A stretch of 64,000 nucleotides of DNA from Limnanthes douglasii subsp. nivea (GCA_036936605.1 JAUPFV010000001.1:115266771-115330770), one strand, 5' to 3'; shown: positions 22,732 to 35,470, counted from the stretch's first letter. Notes: generated by a model from the letters alone, not told the origin. A program made the numbers and translations.

Positions 22732-23773
22732 TGTATAGTATTTATTTTTCTTCTTTTATTATATAGTTATGGAAGAACTTAGAATTTTGATCTCTATTTT
22801 TCATCCATAAACTAACACTCTTGTATTTCCAGTATAGTTCTTCTTTTACCAATAACTATAGGTGTATGCCTTTTATTTTTTAGAGTTTAAATCTGTTTTC
22901 CGTATTTTGACTTGTTTTACAGTATTGTTTTATGAACATGAATTCATCTTCAGATTTAGCAATAGATTCAAAAATGTTCCATAGTCCAGTTCCATTATTT
23001 TAGCTTGTGTTCGGGTCTTTTAAGTTTTTTTCCAGAAGACAGAGCTACGAGAGCCATATATTTCTTCTTTCCAACATAGGTCAACCACATTAATGAAGTC
23101 TGGATGTAGTGTCAATGTGTTCTGAAACTTTAATGAGGATTTAGACTTTATATTTTCAACTGAGGTATTGATACTTAAAGGTGAGTGGTCAGCTCCAGTC
23201 CTAGCTAAATGTTTAACCTTAGTTGTTTCAAATTAGTTTAGCCATGTTGTGTTATAAAGAACTATATCCAACCTCTTCCATTTATCGTTGTTGGTCCATG
23301 TGTATCTAGAGCTAACCATAAATTAAAGAACATTCTTGAATGATATTATTGAAATATTTATGCTTCTCATGTATAGTGTTGAACAAGATAATTTTTCCTA
23401 AGAGTTTGCACTCGAGTTGAAATCACCCATTAATACCAAAGGTCTTGTGAATTCTGTAATTTTTCTTATACCACACCAAAAAGGTTTTATAAAATGAAGA
23501 GTGACTGATATTTAAACTAAGAATTTATCATGGTTTTGGATAATTTCAACATTTAAATATGCTTTCAAGAATGTCCATATTTTATTGGATATGTTGGCTT
23601 GACTAGAGTGAAATCCTAGTTTCATTTTAGTGTAAACTAGCTTACTATAGGAATCTTAAGCTCTTGAATAGCAATAAAGTCTGTTTTTCTACTCTTTTAA
23701 AAAAATTAAGTCTTATTAAAGCTTCTATATTATTGACTCCTCTTATATTTCAGTTAAGGATTGTGAGTGTCAT
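22732..23773 (-). pseudogene. LINE2 ORF2, 5' part: AP-type endonuclease
   Basis: The endonuclease nicks target DNA for LINE insertion. ORF2 appears to start at ATG 23773: MTLTILN, then a stop where Trp is expected, then NIRGVNNIEALIRL, the usual beginning of plant L1 ORF2. The catalytic-site motif PLVLMGDFNSSAN lies at about 23441-23405. GADHSPLSI at about 23200-23176 is the SDHxPL-type motif with Ser changed to Ala. Several stops interrupt it. The C-terminal side is broken by gypsy element A and resumes at 11439. Confidence 0.85.
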
Positions 23774-24244
23774 TGTAAATGACTTTGAGAGGGTGTAGAA
23801 GACTCTAAAGTTAATGGAGATTTCCTTTACTTCTGATCGTTAAACAGTGAACTAAGATATTTTTATCTTTCTTTTCTTGATGACTTCTCTGAATTCTTGA
23901 CAGTGAGCTAAGTTTCTTAGAGATTGTAAAGATGTCAAGCTGCCAGTAGTGATTTTTTAAGGAGAGTGTAGCTCTTATATATGGGTTTCAATTCTATCGA
24001 ATAGAATTAAGCTCGTGGCTTCTTCAGGTAAATAGGTATTTTTTTTCTACATTTATTCCTTTTGAGAATAATTAAAGTAGATTCAATTGGAGTTTGAATA
24101 TTATGGTTAAAATTATAGTTGTTTGGTTCTTTTATGATAATGTACTTTATTTATAGGTATTCATGTTTGTGTTAAAGGTTGTTGGGATTAAGTAATGATT
24201 GTTTGTAATGATGATTGTTTTTGCTTGCTAAGCATAAGGTTATT

Positions 24245-25100
24245 TTCTTTGTTTTTTTCTTACAAAACATTATATTATGACCTAGATGGTAGCAATGATT
24301 ACAGTAATGAGGCAAACCATTGTACTGTATTGGTTACCAGAAACCTCCATCATTTAATGAGTCAGATTTATCACCAAATCCAGTCCCTACTTGTAAACTT
24401 AGCTCTTTAGAAATATATATTTCAATCCATACTCTATAGACGTTAAACCCACTTCTGTTTTTCTTTAGGATCCAAACTTTTAAAGGCTTACCTAAACCTT
24501 TAGCAATTGAAATTATACATTATTCATTATATCAATATTCTAGAAAGTTTTGAAGGATTATCTAAACTTGTCAAATATGAGACTCAATGTTTGTATCCAA
24601 GTTAGGGTTTCATTTAAAGATCCTTATTGAGAATTGGTTGATTTACCAGATAGGTTTATTCTATAGCTTAGCATAATATTCTTTGTTGTTAAATTCTAGC
24701 AGCAGATGTCTTAAGTCCCAAAATGATAGATTGTATTCACCCACAAATTCAATGGTGGATAGGAACTGCTAGATAGTTTTTATCTGAGGTTTTTCATTAG
24801 AAAATTTACATATTAAAGTATGTTTTGATATGGTTTACAGTCTTGTTTTATCCTTGTAGAAGAATGTTATAATTGGTAGGTTATCTTTCAAATGTAGCAT
24901 TAGAGTAGAACTTGTGAAGTATACATTATTCGTATTTGTAACTTTAGCATACATTTTTATGTTAAAAGGCTCCTCAATTTGTATATGCAAATTATATATG
25001 GACAGTGGAGGAAAATCTTTTTCAAGCTTACTTAAGGTTTGAGATGTTTGTCTTAGGTGGGCTATGGTTGGGTGTTAAGGTGTGTGTGGTTAGTGGCTGG
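24245..25100 (-). pseudogene. LINE2 ORF1 (DUF4283 and zinc knuckle), decayed
   Basis: On the minus strand, IISIAKGLGKPLKVWILKK followed by VWIEIYISKEL (24520-24410) is the C-terminal half of DUF4283. Downstream, 24313-24260 encodes PHYCNHCYHLGHNIMFCKK, an intact CX2CX4HX4C knuckle. The order and spacing match ORF1 of LINE1, and ORF2 starts about 470 bp further on. The N-terminus was not resolved because of stops. Confidence 0.8.
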
Positions 25101-25220
25101 CTGAAAAGGTGTCTTCTTTTATCATCGGGTCACGGTAGAGGGAGAGGTCTAGAAGTACCAAGAAACGTAGGTGAGGGTGTAGTTAAAATATGTTCTCTAA
25201 AGCCTTTTCCTCTGCTATAA

Positions 25221-27331
25221 GATATTTAATATTTATTTTTAATACTTTTATTATATTGTTTTAAAATATATTAAAATCAATTTATAATCTAATCATAAAA
25301 AACTTTAAAAATATTAAAAATATTAAATGTTTATTATCAGATGACCTCAACACCATTAACTATTATTTATATCGAGTAATATTATATTTTGATTATTTAA
25401 TTTAAAAAATTGATAATATTATAAAAAAAACATTAAATGATATACTTAAAAAATTAAAAATTAAAATAATTATTAAATAAAAGTCATATGTGTTGTGTCT
25501 ATTTTTTTTATTTTGCAAATCCATTACGCTTGAACCGTTAAATATCATCAACTTTGTATATTTTAGTTTTGATTTTAGAAATGTCACTTAGGTTTCATTA
25601 TCAACTTTCAACAACTTCATAATTATGGACGGACTTGATTAGTAGGGTACAAATATAATATTTTCATCATTTTATTATCTTTTAGTTTGCTATTTTTGGT
25701 TGACTTTTCACATGTGATAAACTTTTGAGTTGGGGTTTGACTACCTCTGAATTGTATCTTATGTAATCATAGTTCGGAAATTATTAATCATACATCCTAT
25801 GTCATTGAGAGTGTTTGGGTTTTTGCAAGCTCTAAGTTTGGATTTTCTTTAAATCCAAATAACAATTGGACTTCGTGGATTCTAAAAGTCTCAAGTCGGT
25901 CCACTTCGAGTTTACGACATTATTGGTGTGCATTCCATATGGTATTTAGCTTTTCTATCTCTCATTTCATATTATTGCGGTATCTAAATGAATTCTGCTA
26001 GAATTATGATAAAAAATTCATGATATTAAAATTATACGACCATCTTAAATTTTATAACAAAGTTTGTTGGTTTGGTTGTTTTTGGTTGCATATAATTTTT
26101 CTAATTTAACCAAGTTTGTTGGTTTGGTTGTTTTTGCCTACAACCACTATTCCAATGTGACGGTGGTTTTTTTTTGTTTATTTAGATTTTTCGAAATATT
26201 TGTGTAAACTAATTTTCTTTCATTATCTATTGTATTATTATTTTTATTATATTTGTTTGGCTAATTTATGATTATTATCTTTTTACCATCTCTTTTGCCG
26301 CTACTTAACTTTTGAGCTATTTTATTGATTTGTTTTTTAATTTTATTCAATAATTTTTTTAAAACAAATATGGAATTGAATCTATATTTTAGTTTAGTCG
26401 AAAGTTATATATATTAACGATGACGAAAAAGATAAAACTAGTCAATATTGACTAATCATGCTAGCTATGTGGACAAATGTGGGGGATGTAACTTGCAAGT
26501 AGATTATTGTTATTTATTACTCCATATTACTTTTACAGGTACATGTATGTATTTATTGATATATATCCTTGACCAATCAAAAGAACTCCGTACGGTAAAC
26601 ATGGACCAGCATGCAATTTGAAAATTCAAAAGAAAAATCATACTCAGATAGATAGAATTTACATATACTCAATTTTGAGTGATGAAAATCAAAGATACTA
26701 GTATTAAAACCACATTGGATCCAAATCTGGACATCTGAAAATTATTATCAAATCAAAATACATCATTAACCAATCGCGTTTGCATTGAACTTACAGTATG
26801 GAACTACCGCATTGCTTTCTAGCTGATGATGTACTCAAATCGATATGAATTTTTTATCCCTGAAGGTTTCCAAAGAACAAACTTTAGATTTGTACTGCAT
26901 TTAAACTCGTGGACTCACTGGACTAAAAATTAAAAAACGAAATCATATTTAGCTGTTTCATTTAAAGTATTATAATACGTTATCGACTAAGTCAAGAAAC
27001 CAAAAAAAAAAATTCATGCTATCGACTAATCAAGTGTCATATTCGCATTTTAATTTTCGCCCAAGTGTTAGCAGAGGGACGTTATCACTATTTACATATG
27101 AATGAAGCTAACTAAAAGCTTAGAGAACTGCAAAAGAAAGCTCACGTAAGATAAAAGAAAAAGACCAGACGAAGAACTTTGCACTTAGATTCAAAGTAAC
27201 TCAAACATTCATCTGCAGTTAGGATGTTGCTTGTTCTAACTGACTTCCAGATTGACATTTTTCCGGCAGGTGGCTGAAGATTGCACGATTCTTACCTTTA
27301 ACTGCAATCAAACACGGTAATTTTAGATTTA
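25221..27331. other. AT-rich intergenic region 3' of the PPR gene
   Basis: I see no gene or recognisable transposon in these 2.1 kb. The sequence is strongly AT-rich up to about 26.5 kb. The last 150 bases before the PPR stop codon are probably its 3' untranslated region. A short direct repeat is noted at 26060-26136. Confidence 0.6.
26060..26136. repeat. Short direct repeat, 25 bp, spaced 52 bp
   Basis: AAGTTTGTTGGTTTGGTTGT plus TTTTG occurs at 26060 and 26112, separated by an AT-rich linker. No known element end was recognised here. Confidence 0.6.
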
Positions 27332-29119
27332 TCACTTGAATAAAAATGGATGCACATCCATCCAGCTATGACCCGGAACTTTATAATCACAGCTCTCCTT
27401 CATTTTCTGACGTACTTTTGCAACTTCAAGCCAATTTCCTTCAGAAGCGTAAATGTTAGATAAAACCGAATAATTTACTGGCTTGTTTGGCTCGGCTCTA
27501 AGAAGCTTTTCAGCAGCCAGCTTTGCAAATTCTATGTTTCCATATGCTTTGCATGATCTGATGAAAGCTCCAAGGGTGTCTGATTTAGGTTCAAAAGGAA
27601 TTGAAATAAGAACATTGTAAGCCTCGTCCAAAAAACCAGCTCGGCCCAAAAGATCAATTAGACAAGCATAATGTTCTGAATCTGGTGTTATATTGTAGGC
27701 ATTGGTCATCAGATTAAAATAACGAATCCCCTCGTTGACTAAGCCTACATGGCTACATGCAGAAAGAACACCAAGAAAGGAAATTCTATCTGGTGTTACT
27801 CTACTAGATACCATTTTCTCAAAAATTGTTATGCTTTCTTTTGCAAAACCATGGAAGCCCAACGCAGTGATGATCGAAGTAAACGTAATAACGTCGGGTT
27901 CAGCAACGGAACTATAGCATTCAAAAGCACTAGCTATATTACCGCATTTGGAGTATGAATTTATCAAAGAGTTCGAAATGGAAGATGACGATTGAAATCC
28001 AGCTTTAAAGATGTAAGAATGGACCTGCATGATTTCACAAACTGCTGTTACATTTCCACCCGAACTAATAACACTAGAGAAAGTTAGTTCGTCCGGGTGA
28101 AAATATTCAAGAAGCATCTTTTTAAGAAGTCTCATAGCTTCTTTCCCATCTCCATGCTGTCCGTATGCGACAATAATAGTGTTCCATGCCACGAGATTTC
28201 TAGTTTTCATTTCAAGAAAACATTTTCGAGCTTCGTTTATGTTATTGTTCTTTGCGTACATGTCAACAAGAGCACTAGCAACCGGAATATCACAATCGAA
28301 AGATAATTTAATAACAGAGACATGAATCTGCTTCCCCAACTCACATGATTCTATAACCCCAGATGAGTTAAGAAGACTTGAGAAAGTAAATTCATCGCCT
28401 TTAAAACCTCCTAATTTCATTAATCCAAATGCGGAAAAAGCCTCTTTCCACATACAATTTAGAACATAGCAAGAAATCATTACATTCCACAAAACCATAT
28501 CTCTATATGAAACATCATCAAAGATCATTATGGCTTCTTCAACTAAACCACATTTCCCATAAAAATCAACAAGACCTGTGCTGACATAACAATTCACGTC
28601 GAAACCAAGTTTCACTATAAGACAATGCAATTCTTTACCGCTCTCGACATTATGAAGCTCAACACAAACACGAAACAGCCCGTTAAACGATATATGATCC
28701 AAAGGCACCTTATCGATCAACATCCTCTTAAAATAAGTAAAACCCAGATTCAAAGCAGATGCCTGATCATTACCTCGAGAGACAATCCCGGAAATCAGAG
28801 TGTTCCACGCCACTAGATTTCTAACTCGCATTTCGTCGAACAGTTTATCAGCAACGTGAAATTCATTGCATTTTACATAAGAGTTCAAAATCTTGTTTTG
28901 TTGCGGAAGTGAATTACTCAAACCTAATTTTATCATATGCATGTGGGCTTGTTTCGCTTTGCGTAGCGCAATTGTGCGGAATAAGTCGGCCGAGTCATGG
29001 AGCCGAGAAGACGAGTGAGTTTTCCGGGAAAAGAATTTTGCGATGGTTTGCGCGGGTTTTACAAACTGACGTTTGAAATGTACGGCCAGGATTAAAACTG
29101 AGCAACGCCGAGATACCAT
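27332..29119 (-). CDS. Pentatricopeptide repeat protein, PLS class, E subgroup (mitochondrial or plastid)
   Basis: An uninterrupted, intronless 595-residue reading frame, typical of plant PPR genes. PPR proteins bind organelle RNA; PLS-class E proteins commonly take part in C-to-U editing together with DYW partners. The first 40 residues are rich in Arg, Lys and Ser with almost no acids (MVSRRCSVLILAVHFKRQF), consistent with an organelle transit peptide. Repeats run from about residue 70 to 510, with signatures such as RNLVAWNTLISG, NVESGKELHCLIVKLG, LVDMYAKNN, VITFTSIITALG and HYACLIDLLGRAGFL. An E-type region follows (AKLAAEKLLRAEP, YSVLSNIYASEGNW, PGHSWMDV), then a short tail. There is no DYW domain. 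It resembles Arabidopsis At2g46050-type proteins, but I cannot confirm orthology. It is the only intact host gene in the window. Confidence 0.93.
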   Translation of the reverse strand: MVSRRCSVLILAVHFKRQFVKPAQTIAKFFSRKTHSSSRLHDSADLFRTIALRKAKQAHMHMIKLGLSNSLPQQNKILNSYVKCNEFHVADKLFDEMRVRNLVAWNTLISGIVSRGNDQASALNLGFTYFKRMLIDKVPLDHISFNGLFRVCVELHNVESGKELHCLIVKLGFDVNCYVSTGLVDFYGKCGLVEEAIMIFDDVSYRDMVLWNVMISCYVLNCMWKEAFSAFGLMKLGGFKGDEFTFSSLLNSSGVIESCELGKQIHVSVIKLSFDCDIPVASALVDMYAKNNNINEARKCFLEMKTRNLVAWNTIIVAYGQHGDGKEAMRLLKKMLLEYFHPDELTFSSVISSGGNVTAVCEIMQVHSYIFKAGFQSSSSISNSLINSYSKCGNIASAFECYSSVAEPDVITFTSIITALGFHGFAKESITIFEKMVSSRVTPDRISFLGVLSACSHVGLVNEGIRYFNLMTNAYNITPDSEHYACLIDLLGRAGFLDEAYNVLISIPFEPKSDTLGAFIRSCKAYGNIEFAKLAAEKLLRAEPNKPVNYSVLSNIYASEGNWLEVAKVRQKMKESCDYKVPGHSWMDVHPFLFK

Positions 29120-29520
29120 ACGGTGCCTTTAAGTAAAGGCGGCCGATAGAATCAGAAATATGGGCTGTTTTTATTTTCCATAACAAATGTCTGTCTTTTT
29201 AAAATGTCTTATATAAAATCTCCTCAGCTTAAAAGGATAAGTTATTAATAAATAACCGAAATACATCTGAAATTTTATTTATTTTACTGTCTACCTTTTT
29301 TTTTTCAATAATCTTTCTTTCCTTCATTTTTCTTTCATTTTGTTTAATTGTCATTTTCTAAAAATACTTATTTCATTAATCGAAAAATAAGCATAAACTC
29401 AATTTATACAAAGCTCAATGGTATGGAAAAAAATTCGATAAAAATTAATAATATCTTACATTCATAAAATTATTTGAATACATCAAAATTTTAAATTATT
29501 ATAAAAAAAAATAGTTGGTA
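28795..29520 (-). repeat. PPR 5' end and upstream region, source copy of a segmental duplication
   Basis: This stretch, covering the first ~108 PPR codons and 400 bp of upstream DNA, is recognisably repeated at about 57030-57749 in the same orientation. Shared landmarks include GTCGGCCGAGTCATG versus CTGGTCGAGTCATG, GCCGAGAAGACGA in both, and ATAAGCATAAACTCAATTTATAC versus ATAATCATAAACTCGATTATAC upstream. The AT-rich upstream part probably contains the PPR promoter; no clear TATA box was chosen. Confidence 0.85.
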
Positions 29521-29954
29521 TGAAATTTGGTCATAGTTATCCAAAAACTACAATATAGTGAAACAGATAAGACGGCACAAGACAATTAAGACTTCTATCG
29601 CGGTAAGAATGCAAACTCCTACAATCAGGATTAGTTGTTCTCGAAGATTATCGGGTTAGACTAACCTTGAATATATGCTAAGACTCGATTCTTACTAAAA
29701 CCTAAGTGTGATACAAATAAGTTATCAAGCCGAAGTCATAAACACGAAAGAGAATCATGTGTCTATTATATGAGTATTTTTAACGTTACAATGCTTGAGA
29801 TAAATTTGTATGTAACAACCTTTAGAATATTCTTTGTTGTAACATAATTATAATACACAATAGTTGTTTTAATAGTACTACTTTAAAAAAAATTATCAAG
29901 AGGAATATTACAAAGAAATATTTCATTGATAAAAAGCTTCTATTCTTCATAACA
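29521..29954 (+). repeat. Element G 5' LTR (about 434 bp)
   Basis: Matches the split 3' LTR through blocks such as TATTATATGAGTATTT, TTTAGAATATTCTTTGTTGTAA and CATTGATAAAAA. The start (TGAAATTTGG) and end (CATAACA) are inferred from the alignment with the 3' copy and from the primer site. Confidence 0.75.
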
Positions 29955-29961
29955 TTTAACT

Positions 29962-29974
29962 TGGTATCAGAGCC
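29962..29974 (+). other. Element G primer-binding site
   Basis: TGGTATCAGAGCC is the classic site complementary to the 3' end of plant initiator methionine tRNA, used by most copia elements. It lies seven bases inside the presumed LTR end. Confidence 0.92.
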
Positions 29975-29979
29975 TTTAA

Positions 29980-32900
29980 ATGGCTAACGACAATTCCCCT
30001 CCTTTGAATTAAGACTCAACAACCTATGTTTGCATCATACTTGAATCAAACATGAGTGACAAAGCACAAATAACTCAAATGAGAAAGACCAACAACAATC
30101 TCAAGATGGATTGTACCAACTTTCTGCTTTCGAAGATTATGATAGTTTTTATCATCAAAGTAAATCGCATATTTGCTCACATTTCAGGTGACACGTCATG
30201 CCCTCCTTAAGTTACTAGCTAACTTTACTTGTATTATTGATAAAAAAAATATAGCTTATAAATACCGAAAATATAAGGATCAACTTCTACTTGGGTAGTT
30301 GTTTACCACCATTACTCCTAAAATAGTTGCATATCTATTAGAGTATGAGTCCTCAAATAAACTCTGAGAATATGTAACTAAGTTGTATGGGTCACAAACA
30401 AAAGCCCAAATCTCCTACTTCATAGAAGAATTTTAAAAAACAATTGAAAAAAAAGGTTTAGTATGAAAGATTACCTAGCCAAAATGAAGTCCATTTCATA
30501 AAACTAGGCTCTAGCTATCAGTTGTTCTTGATGACATAGTGTCACAAGTGTTTGCTGGCTTAAACTGAAACTATACACATATAGTTGTGAGTTTAACTGA
30601 GAAAGAATTTACATATCCTAGAGACCTTGGCTGCAAAGGAAGGTCTTCAAGTTACAAAGGAAGAGGAAACTATACTTACAGAGACATAGGAGGAAGATAC
30701 ATTCTAAAGAGGCCAACCTTCCAACTTTTTGGAAAATTTGGCCATGCTACTCCAACTTGTTATCTCATAGATGATTCACATGTCATGTGGCCTATATTTT
30801 TAAAATAACAACAGCAAAGGTCAAATCTTGATTCATATGTTGTGACCCAATAACCAAATAATGAAAATACATGTTATGCTAACTCATGAGTCACTCATCA
30901 CGTGGCTCACAATCCTTGTCTTTTAAGCTAGAGAATAGATTTTACAACGTCTAAGATGTTGATAAATCTAAGATTTCTAATTGTGCTACTAAACCATTTA
31001 ACCTTAATAACATACTTTATGTTCCCATAATATCTAAAAACTTACTCTTTGTTTCCAAATCAACATCTCATTATTAAGTTTTTGTTGAGTTTCTTAAAAA
31101 TGTGTGTTGTGTGAAGGATTTAGAAACATGGAGGATGCTTTTAACATTGAAGGTTGTGAAGGGATTAAATTGCATTAACAGGCCAACGAATAAGTCTCCT
31201 AGGGCTCTTCGTTCTAAGTTATATTTAAAGTCTAAGTCTATGTTTTATGTACATAAACATGGCACTTTAGATTCGGCCATCATTCGCCTAATGTTCTATA
31301 TAAAGTTCTTGGTCATTGTAATGTTTCATTTAATAAAAAAACATGTTCATTTTTGTGAGTTTTATCAGTTGGAAAATCTCATAGATTATCTTTTTATACT
31401 TCTAAATCTCATTTCTTAAATATGTTGGAGCTTATTCATATTGATTTATGGGGACCAACTCCCAAACAAACCAAAAATGGATTCAAATATCTTATTTTAT
31501 TTTTTGATGATTATAGTAAGTTTTCTTGGATATATCATCTTACAAAGAAGAGTGATTCCCTATTTATCTTTTTAGAGTTCAAGAAATTTGGTATAAATCA
31601 GTTTAAAAGATATATTAAGGTCTTATAAATTGAAGGTGGTAGGGAATACAAGGTTTTTCTATCTTTTACCAAAGGTTGTGGGATTGACTTAAAAATATCA
31701 TTTCCTCATACCTGTTACCAAAATGGGATGGTATAGAGAAAGCACAAGAATATTGTTGAGACTAGCCTAACTCTATTGGCCCAGTCTCATTTGTTTTTTT
31801 CCTACTGGTCTGATATTTTCAGCATAATCGTTTACTTAATAAAAGCAGGATATTCACTCCTATTTTAGACAACGAAAGACTCTATAAACTAGTCTACCAT
31901 AAGCAACCTGACTATTTCATTCTTAAGGTATTTGACTCACCTTACTATCCTTGGCGTAGGCCGTACTAGAATTATAATTTTATATTTGACATCTTAAATT
32001 GTGTGTTTCTAGGGTACTCATACACTCACAAGGGTTATAAATGTGACATACCTATTGGAGAAGTCCTCATATCTCAACATGTTATCTTTAATGAGGATGA
32101 ATTCCCATCTACGAGTAATATTTTCAACACAAAAAGGTATGAGTCATTACTTTCTATGTATTCTTATAATTGGTTTAGTATATTCCCTAAGATTTCTAGT
32201 AGTACTTACTATACACATAATGCAATGTAATACAATCCAACTGCGTATGATTTAACTGAAATGGTGTCCTTAACTGTACCTTGTGCTCCCACAGATCCTC
32301 GTCATTTTCCAAACTCTTGTGTCCAAGAAAATCTTACACAAAACAACAATAATCTATCAAAAATAGTCTATCATTCCTTAATTCTTAGGTGCAGTACAAT
32401 TCATAGTCACAACAAACTCATCCAAATATATACTCTCATCACCAAACTAGTTACAGATCCCACATATCTAAAATTATACATAGATCATTCTCTACTTAGC
32501 TCTATTATTTCCAAAAGATCTACAACTTCTATCTCTACTTTACTAGATGATACTAAACTTTCATATCCTACAACAAAAACCCATTATATGAATATCAAGG
32601 TTAAGGTTGGTATTTTCACGCTCATACATATACACTAGATTTCTTAAGACAACTCTGGATATACCTAGGGAAACAACAAACAGGTAAATTCTTACCCAAA
32701 CTGGCTTAAGGCTCTGAAATTCATGCTCTCTACTCTTATGATACATGGTCCTTGACATCCTGGCTACCAACACGGATGTTGTAAGACGAAAATGAGTCTA
32801 TAAACTCAAATATGAAGTTGATGTCTCCGTGCATAGATACAAGACAAGTTCAATGGACAAGGGTTTCATCAATCTCCAAAGATTGATTTTAGAGAGACTT

Positions 32901-34140
32901 TTAATTCAGTTATCAAAGCACATAGAATTAGTTTGGTCTTAAGTATCGTTGTGTCTAAGAAATAGAGTTTTCTCCAGTTAGACATCAATATTACTTTCAT
33001 AAATGGTAACATACATTAAGGTGTCTACATGTCACATCCACATGGTTTTTAGGACCACTTGAAGCCACAACATGTATGCAAATTGCACAAAGCTATTTAT
33101 GGGCTATAATAAGCCCCAAAGCTTGGTTTTCTAAGCTCACGGATGTCAAACTCAACTGGGTTATCAAAATTCCAAATCTACAATTGTATGTTTTTTCTTA
33201 TCACATAGCAGGTCACCCTAATCATTTTAATCTTTGTTAATAATATTTTGGTCACGGAGAACATGTCAAATGATCTACAAGAGTTCATTCACGATATTAA
33301 TGCATGTTCTCCTTGAAAAACATGAGAAACCTCCACATTTTCTTATGTATGGAAATTTTTAAAGATAATATGTTGAAAACTTACTCGAAATAACTGGCAT
33401 GACCAACTTTAAAGTTTTATATACATCAATGAACACTACGAAATCTTTGTCTCTTCATGATGGTGATCTGTTTCCTAACCCTATAATATAACCAAAGTTT
33501 GTTAGTATCACTCATGTACTTCTTGAACACAAGGTCTAGTATTTTATTTTTTATCAACAAGTTATCACAGCTCCTAAAGGCACCAACTAAAGTACATTTA
33601 CAAAATGTTAAACGTATACTACGATAATTATATACAACTAAATAACTTGACATCCACTTGAAGCCCTCAGCATACCTTATCTTTACTAGTTGCAGTGATA
33701 TTGACTGGGCGAGTTTTGTAGATGATCACCATATTATTGGGGGCTACTATGTATTTCTTTTTTTCTATTTGATCTCGTGATCCTCCAAGAAGAAAAATAT
33801 TGTTGATCGTTTGAGTACTGAGTCATAGTATATGGCCTTAGCCGATCTATCCTTTAAAATCCTTTGGCTCCAATAATTCTCTGTGAGCTCTAACTATCTT
33901 TAACCAGACCTCCAGTATTGCGGTGTGACAACATGGGTGTTGTATATCTAGTCTTAATCCCCATTTTTCACACACAAACAAAGCATATCCAAATAAATAT
34001 CCATTTTTTTGTAATTAAATTCTTGAATGCGCTCTAGAAGTGTGATTCATTCTTTCTCACGAACAAACAGTTGATTCATTTACCAAACCTCTCTCTCACA
34101 CACTTGGCTTTGATTATTACGCTCCAAACTAGGCATTTGA
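29980..34140 (+). pseudogene. Element G gag-pol (copia order), decayed
   Basis: Gag starts MANDNSPPL and is soon interrupted. A degenerate zinc knuckle FQLFGKFGHATPTC (both first Cys changed to Phe) is near 30720. Integrase begins LELIHIDLWGPTPKQTKNGF (31425) with FFDDYSKFSWIYHL and, in other frames, FPHTCYQNG and VETSLTLLAQS. The region FLGYSYTHKGYKC ... VIFNEDEFPS (32006-32110) is the usual end of integrase. RT remains include ETFNSVIKAHRISLVLS, QLDINITFINGN and CKLHKAIYGL. RNase H traces and a final TVDSFTKPLSHTLGF precede the polypurine tract. Stops are frequent. Confidence 0.85.
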
Positions 34141-34160
34141 ACCCCCTCCGCTCAGTTTGA

Positions 34161-34169
34161 GAAATGGGG
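34161..34169 (+). other. Element G polypurine tract
   Basis: GAAATGGGG directly precedes the TG that starts the 3' LTR at 34170. Confidence 0.7.
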
Positions 34170-34546
34170 TGATAAAATAAAGAAACGAGATGCGTATTTT
34201 TGCTTTAGTGAAGAAGATGAATTAAATAGAGTGAAGAGACGAATACTGGATAAAACTTCAATGGATGTAAGAACTCAAGGTTGAAGTACATCTAGGGTTA
34301 GATATTCTCAAAGATAATCGACTCAGGCCAAACTTTTGGATCATATGCCAAGACCTGGTCCTTATCTAAAACATAAGTCTGGCGCAAATTACTTATCAAG
34401 CCCAAGTCACAAATTAAACAGAGACGAGAACCGTGTGCATATTATATGAGTATTTCCAATGTTATAATGAATAAGATGAGATTGAGTAACAACCTTTTAG
34501 AATATTCTTTGTTGTAATAGTATATATTATTTTTATTTATAGTACT
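34170..34546 (+). repeat. Element G 3' LTR, first segment
   Basis: Corresponds to the first ~350 bases of the 5' LTR. It stops at TAGTACT, the insertion site of gypsy D, and resumes at 54506. Confidence 0.78.
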
Positions 34547-34745
34547 TGGTGTGGTTTATTTCTGGTTGAGGGTAATCTGGTAAAGTGTTTAAAAAGTGTT
34601 TTTATAATTTTGTCGTGTTTTGTGTTTAGTGTGTAGAGTAGAGAGATAATTAAGCTGCCTACTAGTATTAATTTTTGATCACCCTCATTAATGAAAGTAG
34701 TTGGGGTATTGGTACTTAATTACTAACCCATGGGCTTTTGGGTCA
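34547..34745 (-). repeat. Element D 3' LTR, first segment
   Basis: Starts TGGTGTGGTTTATTTCTGG, like the other copy at 54122, and ends at GGTCA, the target of element F. The LTR resumes at 44545. In D the LTRs begin TGGTGTG, as in C and E. Confidence 0.88.
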
Positions 34746-35470
34746 TGATGAGTCCGGATTCTAGCACCACCTCGGACCGGGTCAGTTCGGACAATGACCA
34801 TCTAACCGGACACGGGCAGTTCGGACATCATCATCCATTGGACTGTTCGAACAGAACTAAAGTACTTAAAACCTAATCACTTCTTGACTAAGCTGCCTGT
34901 ACCCCTACTTAGAACTAATGGGTCCTTAAACTCGACCTGGGTCCATTAAACACGACCCGAAAGCCCATGAGGCCCAAATATAAGGGTATAAATACCCAAC
35001 CACCAACATTAAATGAGGGTAATGAAAATTAAATACAACCAGGCTGCTTAATTCTCCCTCTACACTCTACCCAAACATTAAATACTCACAAAACTCCGCA
35101 AAACTCTAAACAGAAATTACAAACTTACCCTCACACGAAAATAAATCCATTGGAATGTTCGAACAGAACTAAAGTACTTAAAACCTAATCACTTCTTGAC
35201 TAAGCTGCCTGTTCCCCTACTTAGAACTAATGGGTCCTTAAACTCGACTCGGGTCCATTAAACACGACCCAAAAGCCCACGAGGCCCAAATATAAGGGTA
35301 TAAATACCCAACCACCAACATTAAATAAGGGTAATGAAAATTAAATACAACCAGGCTGCTTAATTCTCCCTCTACATTCTACCCAGACATTAAATACTCA
35401 CAAACTTCCACAAAATTCCACAAGACTCTGAACAAAAATTATAAACTTACCCTCAGACAAAAATAAACCA
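34746..35470 (+). repeat. Element F 5' LTR with internal tandem duplication
   Basis: First copy runs 34746-35144 (TGATGAGTCCGG to GAAAATAAA). From 35145 the LTR restarts at TCCATTGGAATGTTCGAAC, equivalent to 34834, and runs to about 35470 (AAATAAACC), where it meets ACATCTCCGTATGGTGAC of pol. Each copy has its own TATA-like GGGTATAAATACCC. The second copy differs more from the 3' LTR than the first does. Confidence 0.85.

Larger units (their letters stand above)
8450..25220 (-). mobile_element. LINE2: full-length but decayed L1-type LINE with RNase H, split by a nested gypsy element
   Basis: Read on the minus strand from about 25.2 kb down to 8.45 kb, the order is ORF1 (DUF4283, knuckle), ORF2 endonuclease, then a gap filled by gypsy elements A and B (11440-22731), then reverse transcriptase, zf-RVT-like zinc region and RNase H. 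Removing the nested block leaves about 5.5 kb, normal for a plant L1. Stops and frameshifts are frequent, so this is the oldest recognisable element on the left side. Neither end is exact. Confidence 0.82.

Noticed and set aside
25005..25220. Open frame of 71 codons on the plus strand
   Set aside because: It is antisense to the 5' region of LINE2 and has no recognisable domain.
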